Shown: one piece after another, positions 21,907-33,644 of the stretch
Numbering within the stretch: position 1 is the first letter of the stretch
How the letters are laid out: each line of letters begins with the position of its first letter
Source of the DNA: Sphaerulina vaccinii
Lineage: Eukaryota; Ascomycota; Dothideomycetes; Mycosphaerellales; Mycosphaerellaceae
Assembly: GCA_022570795.1 (NCBI GenBank)
Contig: JAKUDP010000018.1
Location: 62,001-126,000 of the forward strand
Direction of reading: 5' to 3'
Length of the DNA stretch: 64,000 nucleotides
The notes under the pieces: model-generated
Database searches by the model: none
Told to the model about the DNA's origin: nothing
What the model saw: only the letters and a program-made list of their open reading frames with translations
Made by a program: the position numbers and the translations under genes

Positions 21907-23326
21907 TCAGTCTCCTGTGCGCCTATTCTCCTCAACAACTCTCATCAACTCCTCAAACGCCCTCTGATCATCCCCATCCTCAAAAGCATCGACGTTCCTC
22001 TCTTCATCTTGATATACAATGCCATACTTGTCATCCAGATAGACATAGGACCAGACTCTTAGTGCAGGATTGTTCGCCAGTTGTTTCCGAATCGTCTTGA
22101 CATTTTCAGGTTCATCCTCGCCGGCCTCAAAGGGTCCTTCATCATGCCGATGAAATTCCTCGTCTTGTGTGAGAACGACGCGATCATTCGTTATGATGAG
22201 ATTCGTAAGTGTAGATAGACGCTCACGAACTGTTCTGAGGAAGTCAGCCCATGAAGCGGGCAATTCGGCATCTGTTTAGATGGTTAGCAAGAGGCCAGAT
22301 AATCCAAGTTAGGTAAAGAGTCATACTTATAAAGCAATTCTTCAATGTTAGCGATTTCATGTGAGGATGATCATCTTTGAGCCACGCCGCAGCTGGATCA
22401 ACAAAGTAGTTCTTCAATTCCAAGCATTCCAGCATTGGCATGTGATCGAGTTTCGGAGGACTTTGACCCATGAGAGGATTTTGACCTATGCGCCACCAGT
22501 CGATAGGATTCTGCACATCTCCAGCAATCTTGACACGTTTGACAGAGGTCAAATGTGCGAAAAAGAAATCTTCAAGATTCTCTATAAACTCATTGTAGCC
22601 GGATGTCCTGTTTGAATGCCAGCCAGCGCCGTTATCGGTTCCCCATAAGTCAAAGTTGAATGTTTCGAGGTTTGAGAGAAAGTCAATCCATTCCTGCTTG
22701 TAGAATGTAGAGCAAGCTCTTGGTACAACTTTTCTCAGCTCAAGGGTCTTCAGTCCTGATCGGATGGCGAGCGCTTGATAGGCATCATTTATCGTCGCTC
22801 GCCAGATCAGTGATTTTTCTTGCTGTGCGACCTCATCTTGACGTTCAGGCGGTTCGTGGATGTAAATGCATCCAAGCTGTTGAGCGTCGCCCCAGTCATC
22901 GTCAGGGCCTGAGAAGTCATCCTGAGCTAAGAATACAAGGCTCAGGGTAGCAACATCGGCTAAGACTTTGCCAGATAATATGCTCCGTGCCAGATCCGTC
23001 ATCTTGTGAGTTGAAGACGTCGTCTCATGCTTGACATCGCCAGGTTCGTTGCCAACATTATACAGACTGTCATTATCGTCGTCTATCGGAGTGAGATGGA
23101 TCTCAAATGACAACTGCTTTACGTGGCGGCCGTACTTCTGTATGACGGTCTGGATGACCGTGCTGTCTTCTTCCCTGTTTGTGGCTTTGATGGTCTTGAA
23201 TAGAAATGGCTCCAGGAACTTGCGAGACCTCGAGTTGACCACGCTAAAGGACTGGACAGCGTCGAATGGGAAGTATTCGGTGATGCGAAGTAGCAGCTCG
23301 TCGGGGAGGTCCAGGATGGCTGCCAT
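21907..23326 (-). CDS. F-box protein
   Basis: Exons 22327-23326 and 21907-22271 give 454 residues. The intron (55 bases) ends in CTAACCATCTAAACAG and joins NCFI to NAELPASW in phase. The N-terminus MAAILDLPDELLLRITEYF is a typical F-box (residues 4-45) that would bind Skp1 of an SCF ubiquitin ligase. The rest has irregular leucine-rich stretches (LKTLELRKV, LECLELKNYF, MKSLTLKNC), the usual target-recognition layout in fungal F-box proteins. The substrate is unknown. The start at 23326 is the first ATG directly before the F-box. Its 3' end is 17 bases from the TauD gene stop. Confidence 0.88.
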
Positions 23327-24085
23327 TATTGCAGCTGATGTGCACAGATGAGTGTGGCGATTGTTGGAGGAGGAACGGGGCACGCGGAGAAAGGATTCGA
23401 GGAGTACTGCCTACAAGGCAGCGATTGTCCGCTCGCTTCCACTCACGCTTCTTCTGCCATGAGCTCTCCTGCTCCTCTCCTTTCCTGTGACAGTTCACTT
23501 GGTGGTCATCTGCCACTTGCTGAGCGCTGTGCCACTGGCGTCTGACACTCTGATCGCGGGATTCTGTCAGTCATTTTGCATATTAGAGTGCAGAAAACAG
23601 CTGCAAGAGACCGGCAAAGAGCTTCACGCGTTCGCCAAGGACAAGATTTCCGCGATGTCATGTGCTCCTCTTCCCGATGAGGTTAGTCTTGAGGAGACGG
23701 GCTCAACTCCATTGTTGACATCTGGTTCGGTTGATCACTCTTCCCTGGTACTTGTTCAGTGGCTATGCAAAGTGGTAGAAATTCTCCTGCCCTGAGTCCA
23801 CCGAGCTCTTGTCAAGAACTTCAGTGTGCTCATCGCCATCGATACACCTGCATGTATCAATAGGACATTCTTAGAGCATTGAAGCAGTGACGGCATTGTC
23901 GCGAACGCCACAACGCCAACAAAGTTTCGAAGTGGATATCAAGATCCGAGACTGGCCAGCAGGGCGGAGAGTGCGGTCATAAACTCAGAGCCGCAAACTC
24001 CCTCTTGCACGTTCATCTCCTCCTCATGTCGCGATAACAATCACTACAACCTGTTACACCGCGAGTGACCTAAGAGGCAGGCGCA
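23327..24085. other. Divergent intergenic region, F-box / CorA
   Basis: No gene is supported; an open frame at 23487-23795 has only a GTG start and no motif. It presumably holds both promoters. Confidence 0.4.
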
Positions 24086-26804
24086 ATGGCATCGCAACAG
24101 CCACGGGACAATCTGGCCTCGATCGCCGGGCCCGCATCGATGGCAAAACCAGGACCAGGAGAAGGCCAGTCTGGCAATGCTTCCACAGTCGCTGCGCCGA
24201 AGAAGAAGAAGCACCGCGCTGGCCGGAAGCATAAGAAGAACCGGCGTCAGAGCTTTATGGCGCCCTCGGAGGCTGCTACAGAGGACACGACCGACATGGA
24301 CAACCGACCGAGTCTGCTCGAGGCATCGCACCATGCATCGCAGAGGGACAGCTTCTACAGGGTGCAGCATTCGAATAGGCGTGAAAGCAATACTAGTCTG
24401 GAGAGCGAAGCACTTTTGGACCACCGCGAACATGCGCCGCTGAGTCGAAGGAGAGATACCATGCGACAGGGCTTTTCAAGAATGGCCATGCCATTCAGGA
24501 GCCATCAGCATCGCCCATCAGATGCATCTGGCAAGACAGGCGGCAGATCGCGCCTAGCACACGCAACGCATGCGGAGGAGAGCGCCATCAGCGAAGACGA
24601 GGACGAGGAGGGTACTGAACGGTCTCCTCTGCTCGGAAACAAGCCTCGCACGAAGCCGCATGTTTCACGCAACAATAGTGCTATGAATATCGGCGCGTAT
24701 GGCAGCAACGGCAGAGTACGACATGGCTCTTCAAACTCAAAGACTTCTTCTCCAAGAGGTGCGCCCGTCGAGATTCTTGCAGCTACTCGTCAAGCGCCAT
24801 TGGAGGGTGACCACGATGTCAATAACCCTCCTTCGGTGCCTGGGTCGCCGACTCTTGGCGGAATGGACGACGTCTACATGCATGGACTTGGATCGAGCAT
24901 GTCTGAGCGTGGCAGAGATGCTGTCGTTCATATCGAGGAAGAGGAAGAGAACGACCGCTTCGACAGTAGATCTCCTGAAAGCTCACGCCGACGGCCTACA
25001 CTGGCTCAGCTAGCTGAGCGCGACGTGTGCTTTCCCGGAGACGATGATGCTACAGAGAATGGCGAGGAGTCGCCACACGCGTACCAGCATGAGACTTCGT
25101 CCAAGCACAAACGTAGACGAGGTCGAAAGTTTCCGGATCTCGACGTGCTTGAAGATTGGAGCCGTGAGGAGAAGGAGGAGCGAACTCAGCAGGAAATACT
25201 TCGTGCAAAGAAGATCTCTGAGCCGGTCATGATTGGTGGTCGCTTACGTCCTGCAAAGACTGTGGACTGGCATCGTGACGAGGAACACTCGCCTTTCAGA
25301 TTCACTTACTTCAACGAGATGCTTGATAGCACAATTCATGCTCGAACAATTAGTGACCTGCAAGACGAGGGCCTGACTTTCCGCGATCTGTTCATCCCAG
25401 ATCCAGTTGAGCTTAGCGACAGCGACAGTGATAGCGAGGATGAAGATTATGGTGGCATGGAACGTCCCGCTCTGCACAAGCATAATCGATCCTCGAGTGA
25501 TGGTGCGCTGAAGAATGTTGATGCATTCAGCCAGAACGGTGACATGCCTCGGCCGCCATCTGTTGCGCGAGGCTCCATCAGGGAGAGCATTGCTGCTAGC
25601 AGATCTGCTGTCGAGTCAGCTCCTGCATCTGGTCATGCTTCCGGGAATGCTACACCAAAACCCAAGCGGAAAAAGTATGGGCCACGACCAACTTTCTGGC
25701 TCAATGTGCTTTCACCTACGGAGAACGAAATGAAAGTCCTGTCAAAAGCCTTTGGCATACATCAGTTGACCTCGGAAGATATCCTCATGGACGAACCACG
25801 TGAGAAAGTCGAATTGTTCCCATCTTACTACTTCGTCAACTATCGAACGTTCGAGCAAGACAAAGATAGCGAGGACTACATGGAGCCCATCAACATGTAT
25901 GTCATCGTGTTCAACGATGGTATCATCAGCTTTCATCACTCTGAGAGCCCACATCCAGCGAATGTCAGAAGACGGATTCGTCAACTTAAAGACTGGATGA
26001 GTCCAACCGCCGACTGGATCAGTTACGCCATCATCGACGACGTCACTGATGTATACGCGCCTTTGGTCACCGAAATCGAGCAGGAAGTCGATGACATTGA
26101 TGAGGAGATCCTACTCATGCACCAAGAATCCGATCCCGATGCTGCCGAGAGAGCTGAAAAGGCTAAGCAGGACGAAAAGCAAAAAGAGAAAGGCTCGAAC
26201 CGCGGAAGGAGAGAAAGCAACGCCAGCGCAACCACAGTCGATGCTGGGAAGAAGAAGTCGGGCGGCGACATGCTGAGGCGTGTCGGTGGGTGCCGAAAGA
26301 AAGTCATGGGTCTGTATCGTTTGCTCGGCAACAAAGCAGATGTCATCAAGGGCTTTGCAAAACGCTGCAACGAAAATTGGGCAGTTGCGCCACGCTCGGA
26401 GATAGGACTCTATCTTGGAGACATTCAGGATCATATCGTGACCATGACTGGAAACTTGTCTCATTACGAGAGGTACGTCTACTAAACCTCATGTTTTCGA
26501 TGCGATCATTGCTAACAAAGTACACAGTCTTCTTTCTCGAGCCCACGGCAATTACGTTGCTCAAATCAACATCCGCATGAACGAGCGCGCCGAGAAGAAC
26601 GCAGACGTTCTAGGCAAGCTCACCGTCCTGGGTACCATCGTCCTGCCTATGAATATCGTCACCGGCATGTGGGGCATGAACGTATGGGTCCCTGGCCAAG
26701 AATACGAAGGAGATCTGACCTGGTTCTTCTGGATCACAGCTGGTCTTGCCGCATTCGGATTTACATGCTACTTCATCGCGAAGAAGGTTTATGGTATTGT
26801 CTAA
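24086..26804 (+). CDS. CorA-type Mg2+ transporter (Mnr2/Alr-like)
   Basis: Exons 24086-26472 and 26528-26804 give 887 residues. A long disordered N-terminal region (residues 1-520) has Lys/Arg clusters (APKKKKHRAGRKHKKNRR), acidic runs and many Ser, as in the yeast vacuolar exporter Mnr2. The CorA cytosolic domain starts near FWLNVLSPTENEMKVLSKAFGIHQLTSEDI, with a long helix around EIEQEVDDIDEEILLM. The two C-terminal membrane helices are in exon 2, the first ending in the pore motif GMN (GMWGMNVWVPG), which is required for Mg2+ selectivity. The intron sits between HYE and SLLSRAHGNY. Vacuolar versus plasma membrane location cannot be decided from sequence; the long basic N-terminus favours Mnr2. 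Confidence 0.93.
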
Positions 26805-27146
26805 TGTTTCTTGATTTTCACATTTGCGAAGACTGCCATGAGATTTGTCGTTGATCTTGTCTTTTCGCAGCACCGAGCTTGTATATACCATTCGAACGAC
26901 GATAGACGGAAGTAAGGCGTTTGGTATACATGGGAAGGAGACGTGATGATCACTTGAGGTTGGCATGAACGGGATGAGTCGGTCATACAGGACGCAGACC
27001 TTACAACAGACCTAGAGACAAGCTATGATTGAGAAGAGTAGAGAGCTGATATACAGAAGATGCCTAGTATACTACTTGCAAAAGACCAAAGACCTCCTTA
27101 CCCACTACGAATCCTTTGCAACATCCAGGATTGCCAACGATCTCAA
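26805..27146. other. Convergent 3' intergenic region
   Basis: Between the 3' ends of the CorA gene and a secreted protein gene. No feature seen. Confidence 0.4.
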
Positions 27147-27747
27147 CTACCTCCCGCCAGTGAAAGTATACCTCAAACATCCCACCTCAATAGATCCACC
27201 AACCCCTCCATTAATACCTATTACATCGAAAGTCAGCATAAACACCACAAGACAAAAGATAGACTCTCAAACAAAACTCACAATCATGAAAAGCATGATA
27301 AAACATCTGATCACAGGGCGCCCCCAACCCATCCGTCTGCGGATAATACAAGTTCTGATAAGGTCTCCCATCCGCAATCCAACAACCCGTCATCCACTCT
27401 GTCTTATACCCATAAGTGATTCCCGTACCACTCTTATACACATGTTCAAGAGCCGGAGTATCAGGGTAGAAATTGAAATTTTTGTTGTCCTTGCAAAAGG
27501 CGCCGCCGTATGCGCCTTGCCAGTCGCTTTGGACGTCTCCGTGGCCTTTGAATTGAGCTGGGTCGTTGCAGGTGTATGGGGACATTGTTAGGTAGCCGTA
27601 GCCGTTGCCTTTGTCTGCGAGGGCTTTGGAGTCTTTGGAATTTGGGGGAACGGCTGTGGTTGTTGCGCTTTCTTGGGATCGGACGAGGAGGGTGTGGAGG
27701 AGGAGGAGGAGGGAGAATAGGAAGGTGATAAAGGTGGTACAATGCAT
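27147..27747 (-). CDS. Secreted cysteine-rich protein of unknown function
   Basis: Exons 27282-27747 and 27147-27217 give 178 residues. The intron (64 bases, GTGAGT, branch TGCTGAC, acceptor AATAG) is supported because it adds CINGGVGGSIEVGCLRYTF in place of a less plausible read-through tail. MHCTTFITFLFSLLLLLHTL is a strong signal peptide. The mature protein is rich in Gly, Tyr, Asn and Asp and contains six Cys, enough for three disulfides. Aromatic-rich motifs such as GYGYLTMSPYTC and FNFYPDTPALEHVYKSG are not recognised as a known enzyme. A candidate effector or cell-wall protein; function not assigned. Confidence 0.8.
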
Positions 27748-28739
27748 TTTGGCTGGTAGTTTGGTTGAGAGGTGGCTGAGTTGAAATCTCTCTGCTGCAG
27801 GAGAGCTGGCTTGAAGTGTTTCTGCTCGCTGCAGGAGAGAACGTGGTTATATCCTTCGATGCATCATGTAGTGCAGCGGAGGCGGCCTCTAGTGCTTCCA
27901 TCATCGAACAGTACGTTGACAGCACACCAAGCCACTGGAAGCAGTGGTCGCTGCAATCGAGATGTTCGTGATGTCTTCCACGGCTTCTCGAGCACCGTGT
28001 GGTCATTGCAGGACGGAATTATTCCTCCAATCTGTTCTTCATCTCTTTACATTGAGCAGAGTCCTCGAGACGCCTAGAAGGTGAGGCACAGCGTGAAGAT
28101 GCTGTGCCTGACTGCAGGTATCCGACTCAACCTTATAGCTATGACAGTTTCAGCCACATCGTACACATCGCCTCGATGATGCCGAGTCCTTTGATCCGGA
28201 CACTCGGTTGTCGTGACATTGATGTGGCTTGTGATGTTGATGACATTTGATGGTACCTCTCTGAAGCGAGAGGTGTGGGGGGACGATGAGATTGTACTAC
28301 ACTTCTGCCTCGAATCACTGCCAAGAAAGTCATCAATTAGCGCAAGCTCGATCTTGAGGCTATGGTATTGGGTCATGGATGTAGGGTTCAGCTCGGTCCA
28401 GACAGCAGCATGCCACTGTGTGCATCCCGTGACCGAGATCCAGCTCTCTAGCTGAACGACCTGGTGTGGTCTTGATCTTTGACAAGGAGCAAATCGAACG
28501 TGCTGGCGGTGGAAGGAGAATCGTCTATCAAGGTCTTCGGCGTTCGCAAGCAGTTTACTAGGTATCTTCTGTATATCAGCTCTCTTGACGGCATCAGTAA
28601 TGTATGCTTACTAGAATGTCTGCTTACTATCTATCCAGAAGAGGAGACAGTCAGCGCATATGCTATGAGCGGCTAGCACACAGCTATGCTTTTGTGGTAG
28701 ACTAAACAAAGCGCGGAGCTTTTCTTCAGTTCTCCTGTG
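27748..28739. other. Intergenic region
   Basis: About 1 kb without a convincing gene. Two near-identical CTGCAGGAGAG blocks (27795-27840) lie just upstream of the secreted protein gene. Short open frames further on lack motifs. Confidence 0.4.
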
Positions 28740-30657
28740 TCAAGAAACGATCCTAGTCGCAAAGAAGTCGACAAAGTCAAAGAAGCTCTTCTTGTAAGAC
28801 CTTTGCTGGGTCGTGTAGTTGTTGTAGATCAGTCCATAAGTCTCGTCCATCGACCCGAACTGTGTGATAATGTCAGCAAGCATTCCACTCTCGGAACCTT
28901 CACGAAGTACTCACCTCCCAATTATCAATCCAGCTCCAAGCGATGGCACCAATGACCTCTACGCCATCCTCATACATAGCCTTCAACATCTCAGACAAGT
29001 AAGCAAGATAGTACTCTGACCTCGGCGAGTCGTACAACTTCGCTTGCAGTCCCACTTCTGCTTCATAAGGTACAACGAAGCCAAACTCTGTAATCATGAG
29101 GGGAAGCTTATACTTCGCCCAAAGATACTTCAAGCACTCTCTGATCGCGAACTTTGGGGTGTTCCAGTCAGCATCATTGCCCTTATAACCGAGAGCCCAG
29201 CCTGTGCTTGCGACTTCGGTGCGGATGACACAGTATGGCCAGTTAGGATGCGAGCTGCTCGACTGGCAGGCTTCGATACCATCTAGAGGAGGGGTGACGA
29301 CTTGGGTAGTGTACTCGTTGATCGCGAAAAAGTCTGCAGTATGTCCGACCCATTCGAGCTCTTGTTCGGTGAAAAGAGTGACATTGGGAATAGTTGCGGC
29401 GTACGCGGCAGGGTACTGCTCGCCTAGAATCATAGGGTATGCAAGAATGCCAACGTAGAGATCGAGAAAGCGTTCAGCTGCTTCTACGTGCGAAGCATTC
29501 GTCGGATCTCGAGGCAGTGGAAAGGATGTGCCAATCTTCATCCCGAACTGACCAGTCCCATTGAGTTCGTCATGATAGAAGTGATACAGGTTCGCATGAG
29601 TCTTGACCACATTATGGCAACCCAACGGGTTGTGACACCACAAGAATGGTGAATTATTGGAGATCCAGAACGGAACGCGATCGGCATAGTGAGCTAGCAC
29701 GATTTTGCCATAGTATACGAAAGCATCTGACCAGGTCTCGTTGTGGAAGCCTCCATTGTAGTTGAACAGGCCTCGCTTGTCGAAGACCGGATACTCGCTG
29801 ACCTCACCGGCAATGAACTCGAAGGGTGTGTCGAAATGCATGATGCTGACGATGGGCAGCAAGCCGTACTCCAAGACAGTATTGATGAGATCGTCGTAGT
29901 GCTCTAGTCCTTGTTTGTTGACAGGACTTCCTGCAACGCCGAAAGGCACAATCCGATTCCAGCTGATGGTGAAGTGGTAGTACTTCATCCCGGCTGCTGC
30001 GAGCATGGCGGTGTCTTGCTTGTATAGGTAGTAGCTTTCATCAGCAACATAGTTTCGTGCATCGGAGACATCCGTCGAATACCGCTCAAGGATGCTTGGA
30101 GTTCTGCCCTCCATCCCTATAGCGCCTTCAATCTGGCCGGCCGCGGCAGCAGCGCCATACACGAAGCTCTCAGGCAGTGCATAGCAGTCCGTAGGCCCGA
30201 AATAGTTCTCGGGAGGCAGAATGAGCGAGCTGGTAGGCACTGGAGTAGGCTCAACAGTGGTTGAGTATAAACCAGCGTAGGTATAGTTCTGCAGATTCGC
30301 ATCAACCCATAGATGCTGCCACGCAGCCATACCATATGGGTCGGCAGTGTCATTCGCAGTGACCGCGGTCTGGCCAGGCAACCAGTTTCCCCATGTGGTT
30401 GTGCTCAGGTTTGGCAGCAGATGACCAGCTTCATTGTATGGGAGCCCGTATGTTCTCATTGCTATAGGAGTTAGAAGTGGAGAGACATACCTCAGCGTTT
30501 CATTTGTGGTGAAGGTGTATGGCTGCTGATAGAAAGTCGGCGACGATGTTACAGTTGGGCATATTCGCGCCGCAGGTCCTGTTGTCGTGACGTATATCTG
30601 TTGTCCTAGAGCATGCTCAGTCAGTGCAAGCAGAGCCAACAGTAGGTTGATAGTCAT
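28740..30657 (-). CDS. Secreted GH1-family protein (beta-glucosidase-like), acid/base Glu replaced
   Basis: Exons 28915-30657 and 28740-28859 give 620 residues. The N-terminus MTINLLLALLALTEHALG is a signal peptide; residues 20-160 are an extra N-terminal region with several Asn-glycosylation sites. The GH1 barrel starts near ESFVYGAAAAAGQIEGA, with the family features YYHFTISWNRI, IMHFDTPFE, the nucleophile E524 in MITEFG, and WSWIDNWEF near the C-terminus, completed only by splicing the last intron. Where GH1 enzymes have the acid/base motif NEP, this protein has N-S336-P in WISNNSPFLW, so ordinary hydrolysis would be impaired unless another group takes over. It could be a lectin-like receptor, a transglycosidase or an enzyme for activated glycosides. 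GCCTATCGA lies 114 bases upstream of its ATG. Confidence 0.88.
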
Positions 30658-30818
30658 ATCGCCCGATCGTCTCTACACAAACCTGCACGTGTTCTGAGAC
30701 AGAGCGAGACACATATTGACTGCCTGAGAGAAGAAGTAAAGGCCGGAGTGCATGTCTTTCGCCTATCGATATCTTGCTATGCATCCACAACAGCTTGGTG
30801 GCTGTTCTCTGGCCGAAG
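30658..30818. promoter_or_regulatory. Promoter of the GH1-like gene
   Basis: A 161-base gap between the ATG of the GH1-like gene and the 3' end of the esterase. It holds GCCTATCGA at 30771-30779 and two blocks shared with the reductase promoter near 34750: ACAAACCTGCAC (30677-30688) and CTGAGACAGAGCG (30694-30706). Confidence 0.5.
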
Positions 30819-31887
30819 TCAGCCCTCGCGCAGAGCTGCCTTGATCTCTTTAGCTGTTCTGTCGATGAAGTCTCTTGCTTGCCAAAGGTCGTTGTCCATA
30901 TGCCTATAAAGTCGCAGTAAGTAGAGGTGGCATTGATGAAAAACGGCGTCATGCTCACATGAATGGATGCGGCACCCCAAGATAACGCTTCAGCACAACT
31001 TCGTTTCCGTTCTCTGCCAGCAGACGCGCATAGTGTTCGCCTTCGTCTCTCAACGGATCTGCACCTGCAGTGTATATCACGGTCCTGGGTAGATCTGCAA
31101 AATTAGGAGCTTTCGATATGTCGAGAAACCAGGCAATCTTTTGCTCGTCTGTGATAGACTTGTTCTTCAGTGTATCGAAGAACTTCAATCTTGGCCAGTT
31201 CAGAGTCGGAGCAAACTCATTTTCTTGCATTGACTTGAACGGCGAATCAGCAGCAGAAGCATACTTGGAGATGTCGTCAATTGTGGGCGTCCCAGCAGTG
31301 ACAAGCTTGACAGGTATGCCAGCATCTCGAGCGAGATGTGCGCATGCGAGGGCTATACATCCACCAGCTGACACGCCTCCCATTGATATCAGGCTTGGAT
31401 CGATGCTGAGCTCATCTTGACCGCTCTGGTAAACGTACTGCAGTGCGCCGAAAGAGTCCGTTATGGCAGCCGGAAAGGCATGCTCAGGAACCAACCGATA
31501 TGCCACATCGACCACAGCTACGCCCGCTTTACTGCAGATGTGCTTGCAAATGTGTGCCTCTGTCTCTAGATCTCCAAGCCCCCAGCCACCGCCATGGAAA
31601 TTGACATGCACTGGCCAAGGACCCGGGACTTCTGGCTCATACACCCGTATATTTAGCTTGACATCTCCTTCGATCGGAATCTGACTATCATAGACGCGTC
31701 CAACATCTGGGCCTGGCGCTTTGCCATATGAATATAAGGTCGAATAGTTCTTTCGTAGTGCGGCGAGGTCGATCGGCTTGACTGCAGTGTTCGCGACATT
31801 GTCGTTGTATAGCGTTACAAACACCGGATCGAGCTTGTCGAGCATAGAAGGGTGGATGGGCTGGAGTGCTTCGTGTTTGGAGCCCAT
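30819..31887 (-). CDS. Alpha/beta-hydrolase, HSL-type esterase
   Basis: Exons 30959-31887 and 30819-30903 give 337 residues. The intron (55 bases) joins PHPF to MHMDNDLW in phase. No signal peptide, so cytosolic. The HSL-family signature is complete: oxyanion motif HGGGWGLGD near residue 100, nucleophile Ser in GVSAGG near 170, Asp in YTAGADPLRDEG near 285, and His in GVPHPF near 310. These enzymes hydrolyse small acyl or aryl esters and lactones. It is read in the same direction as the GH1-like gene, just upstream of it, and could cleave an ester imported or produced by cluster partners; substrate is unknown. Confidence 0.92.
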
Positions 31888-32388
31888 CTTGGTGTGGTCT
31901 TCTCAGGTCCGTGTTATTGTGTTTCGCGAAGGAGAAACCACTTCACGTGCTGCAGAGATGGCATCGCAGCCACCGATACCAGCCCCAATTTCAGATGCCA
32001 TTCTGCTCACGTCTGAGATGCACTCGGCCGACGCAGGCGAGGGTGGTGGTGGAGAGAAGACGACAGCTTAGGCGAGGACGTGATACGCCAGCGCCAAGAA
32101 TCACATGACATATGCAGCTCCTTCCTTGGCTCCACTTCTCGCGAACTCCTTCATCGCGACATCAGCATCGACAACAATTGGGACTGGCCTATCTTCATCA
32201 TTTCGTGTTGCACTGCATCACGGCCGAGCAAGGGATAGCACATCGCACTTCGCCTCTAGCAGCCACCTCCGATGCTGGACGCGGCACGAAACCGTCCTCG
32301 TGGCGATGACTGAATCGAGAGCCACGGCATGGTGGTGAACACGATAGTCCTACATCGACTTAGCAAAGTACCAAAAGGGGGTTCCATC
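31888..32388. promoter_or_regulatory. Divergent promoter, esterase / FAD monooxygenase
   Basis: The esterase (minus) and FAD monooxygenase (plus) diverge from this 501-base stretch. No GCCTATC copy is present here, unlike the other cluster promoters. No gene is supported inside. Confidence 0.45.
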
Positions 32389-33630
32389 ATGCCTCTTGAC
32401 AAACCAGTCATCATTATTGGTGCCGGAATAGTAGGACTGACTCTGGCTAATGGTCTAAAGCAGGTATGACACATGTATGTTAGCCATGTATAGCATTGAC
32501 ATAAGCAGGCTGGCATTCCATTCGAGGTCTACGAGCGCGATGCTGCCATTGATTCGCGCGGACAAGGCTGGGCAATTACACTTCATTGGGCATTGCCACA
32601 TCTACAGAAGTTGCTAAGCGAAGAGGTCTTCGAAGCTGTTTTGGACACCCAGGTCGATCCTGAGATTGGTCGCAACGACACTGGTACCTTCTTGTTTTTG
32701 AACCTGGCCACCCTCGAGGCCAAGTTCAAGATCCCTCCCAGTGCTCGGCGACGTGTCTCACGAGAAGGAACGAGACAGGCTCTGCTGAAGGGCGTGAGTG
32801 ATCACGTTCATTGGTCGAAACGTCTTTCGGATATTCGCATCTCAGGCGGCACTGCGACCGCTGTGTTTGAGGATGGTGCGCAGGTTGATGGGGCTGTTTT
32901 GGTTGGCGCTGAAGGCAGCAATTCGAAGACAAGGCAGTTCCATCTGCCCGACTCCTACCACAACTATCAGCTGCCCGTCAGATTTGTGGGCGTGTCACTC
33001 GACATGACCCATGAGCAAGTAGCACCGCTCCGAGCGCTAGATCCCCTGCTATTCCAAGGCTGTCACCCGGATACTGGCGTATACATGTGGGTCTCTATGC
33101 TACAAGTGCCACGAGAGGATGACCCGGAGAAGCTCTATCGTGTGCAAATCAACCTCTCGTGGACTGTTCGAGATGCCGATGATGAGGTCTCACTCGACAG
33201 TGCTGCGCGTCTACGGCAGATGCAGGCAAAAGTTGATGGCTTTCACCCGACTCTGAAGACTGTGATCGAGGAGATTCCGCACAGCACAGAAGTTCTCGAG
33301 ATCAAGCTTGCAGACTGGCCCTGTCAGCAATGGGACAATCGAGGTTGTGTCACTTTAGCTGGAGACGCCGCACATGCCATGACAATGTATCGCGGAGAGG
33401 CCGCGAACCACGGTATTCTGGACGCCTACGAACTGTTAGCTCAGCTCCAACGAGTGCAATGCGGCGAGGCTTTGCTTCACTCAGCATTGAACGGGTACGA
33501 GGCAGCGATGAGAGAGCGTACAGCGACTGCAGTTCTGCTCAGCAGGCAAGCTTGTCTAGATGCCCACGACTTTCATGGCCTGAATGCAGATTCTGCTGTT
33601 TTGAAGAGACGAGCTATTACTGGCGCATAA
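32389..33630 (+). CDS. FAD-dependent monooxygenase
   Basis: Exons 32389-32463 and 32509-33630 give 398 residues. The first exon encodes the Rossmann strand VIIIGAGIVGLTLANGLKQ with the GxGxxG FAD-binding motif, and splicing of the 45-base intron continues it into IPFEVYERD, the acidic residue that binds ribose. The later motifs are VLVGAEGSNSKTR (a variant of the DG motif with Glu for Asp) and CVTLAGDAAHAM (the GD motif that binds FAD and NAD(P)H). No membrane helix. The class includes phenol and salicylate hydroxylases and tailoring enzymes of secondary metabolism. It converges on the reductase with only 14 bases between stops. Confidence 0.92.
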
Positions 33631-33644
33631 ATTGAGTACTAGAC

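Noticed and set aside
24044..24433. Long antisense frames inside the CorA gene
   Set aside because: Complement of a Ser/Arg-rich coding region; no independent features.
27025..27591. Plus-strand frame of 188 codons opposite the Cys-rich secreted protein
   Set aside because: Antisense to a gene with signal peptide, intron and ordered Cys.
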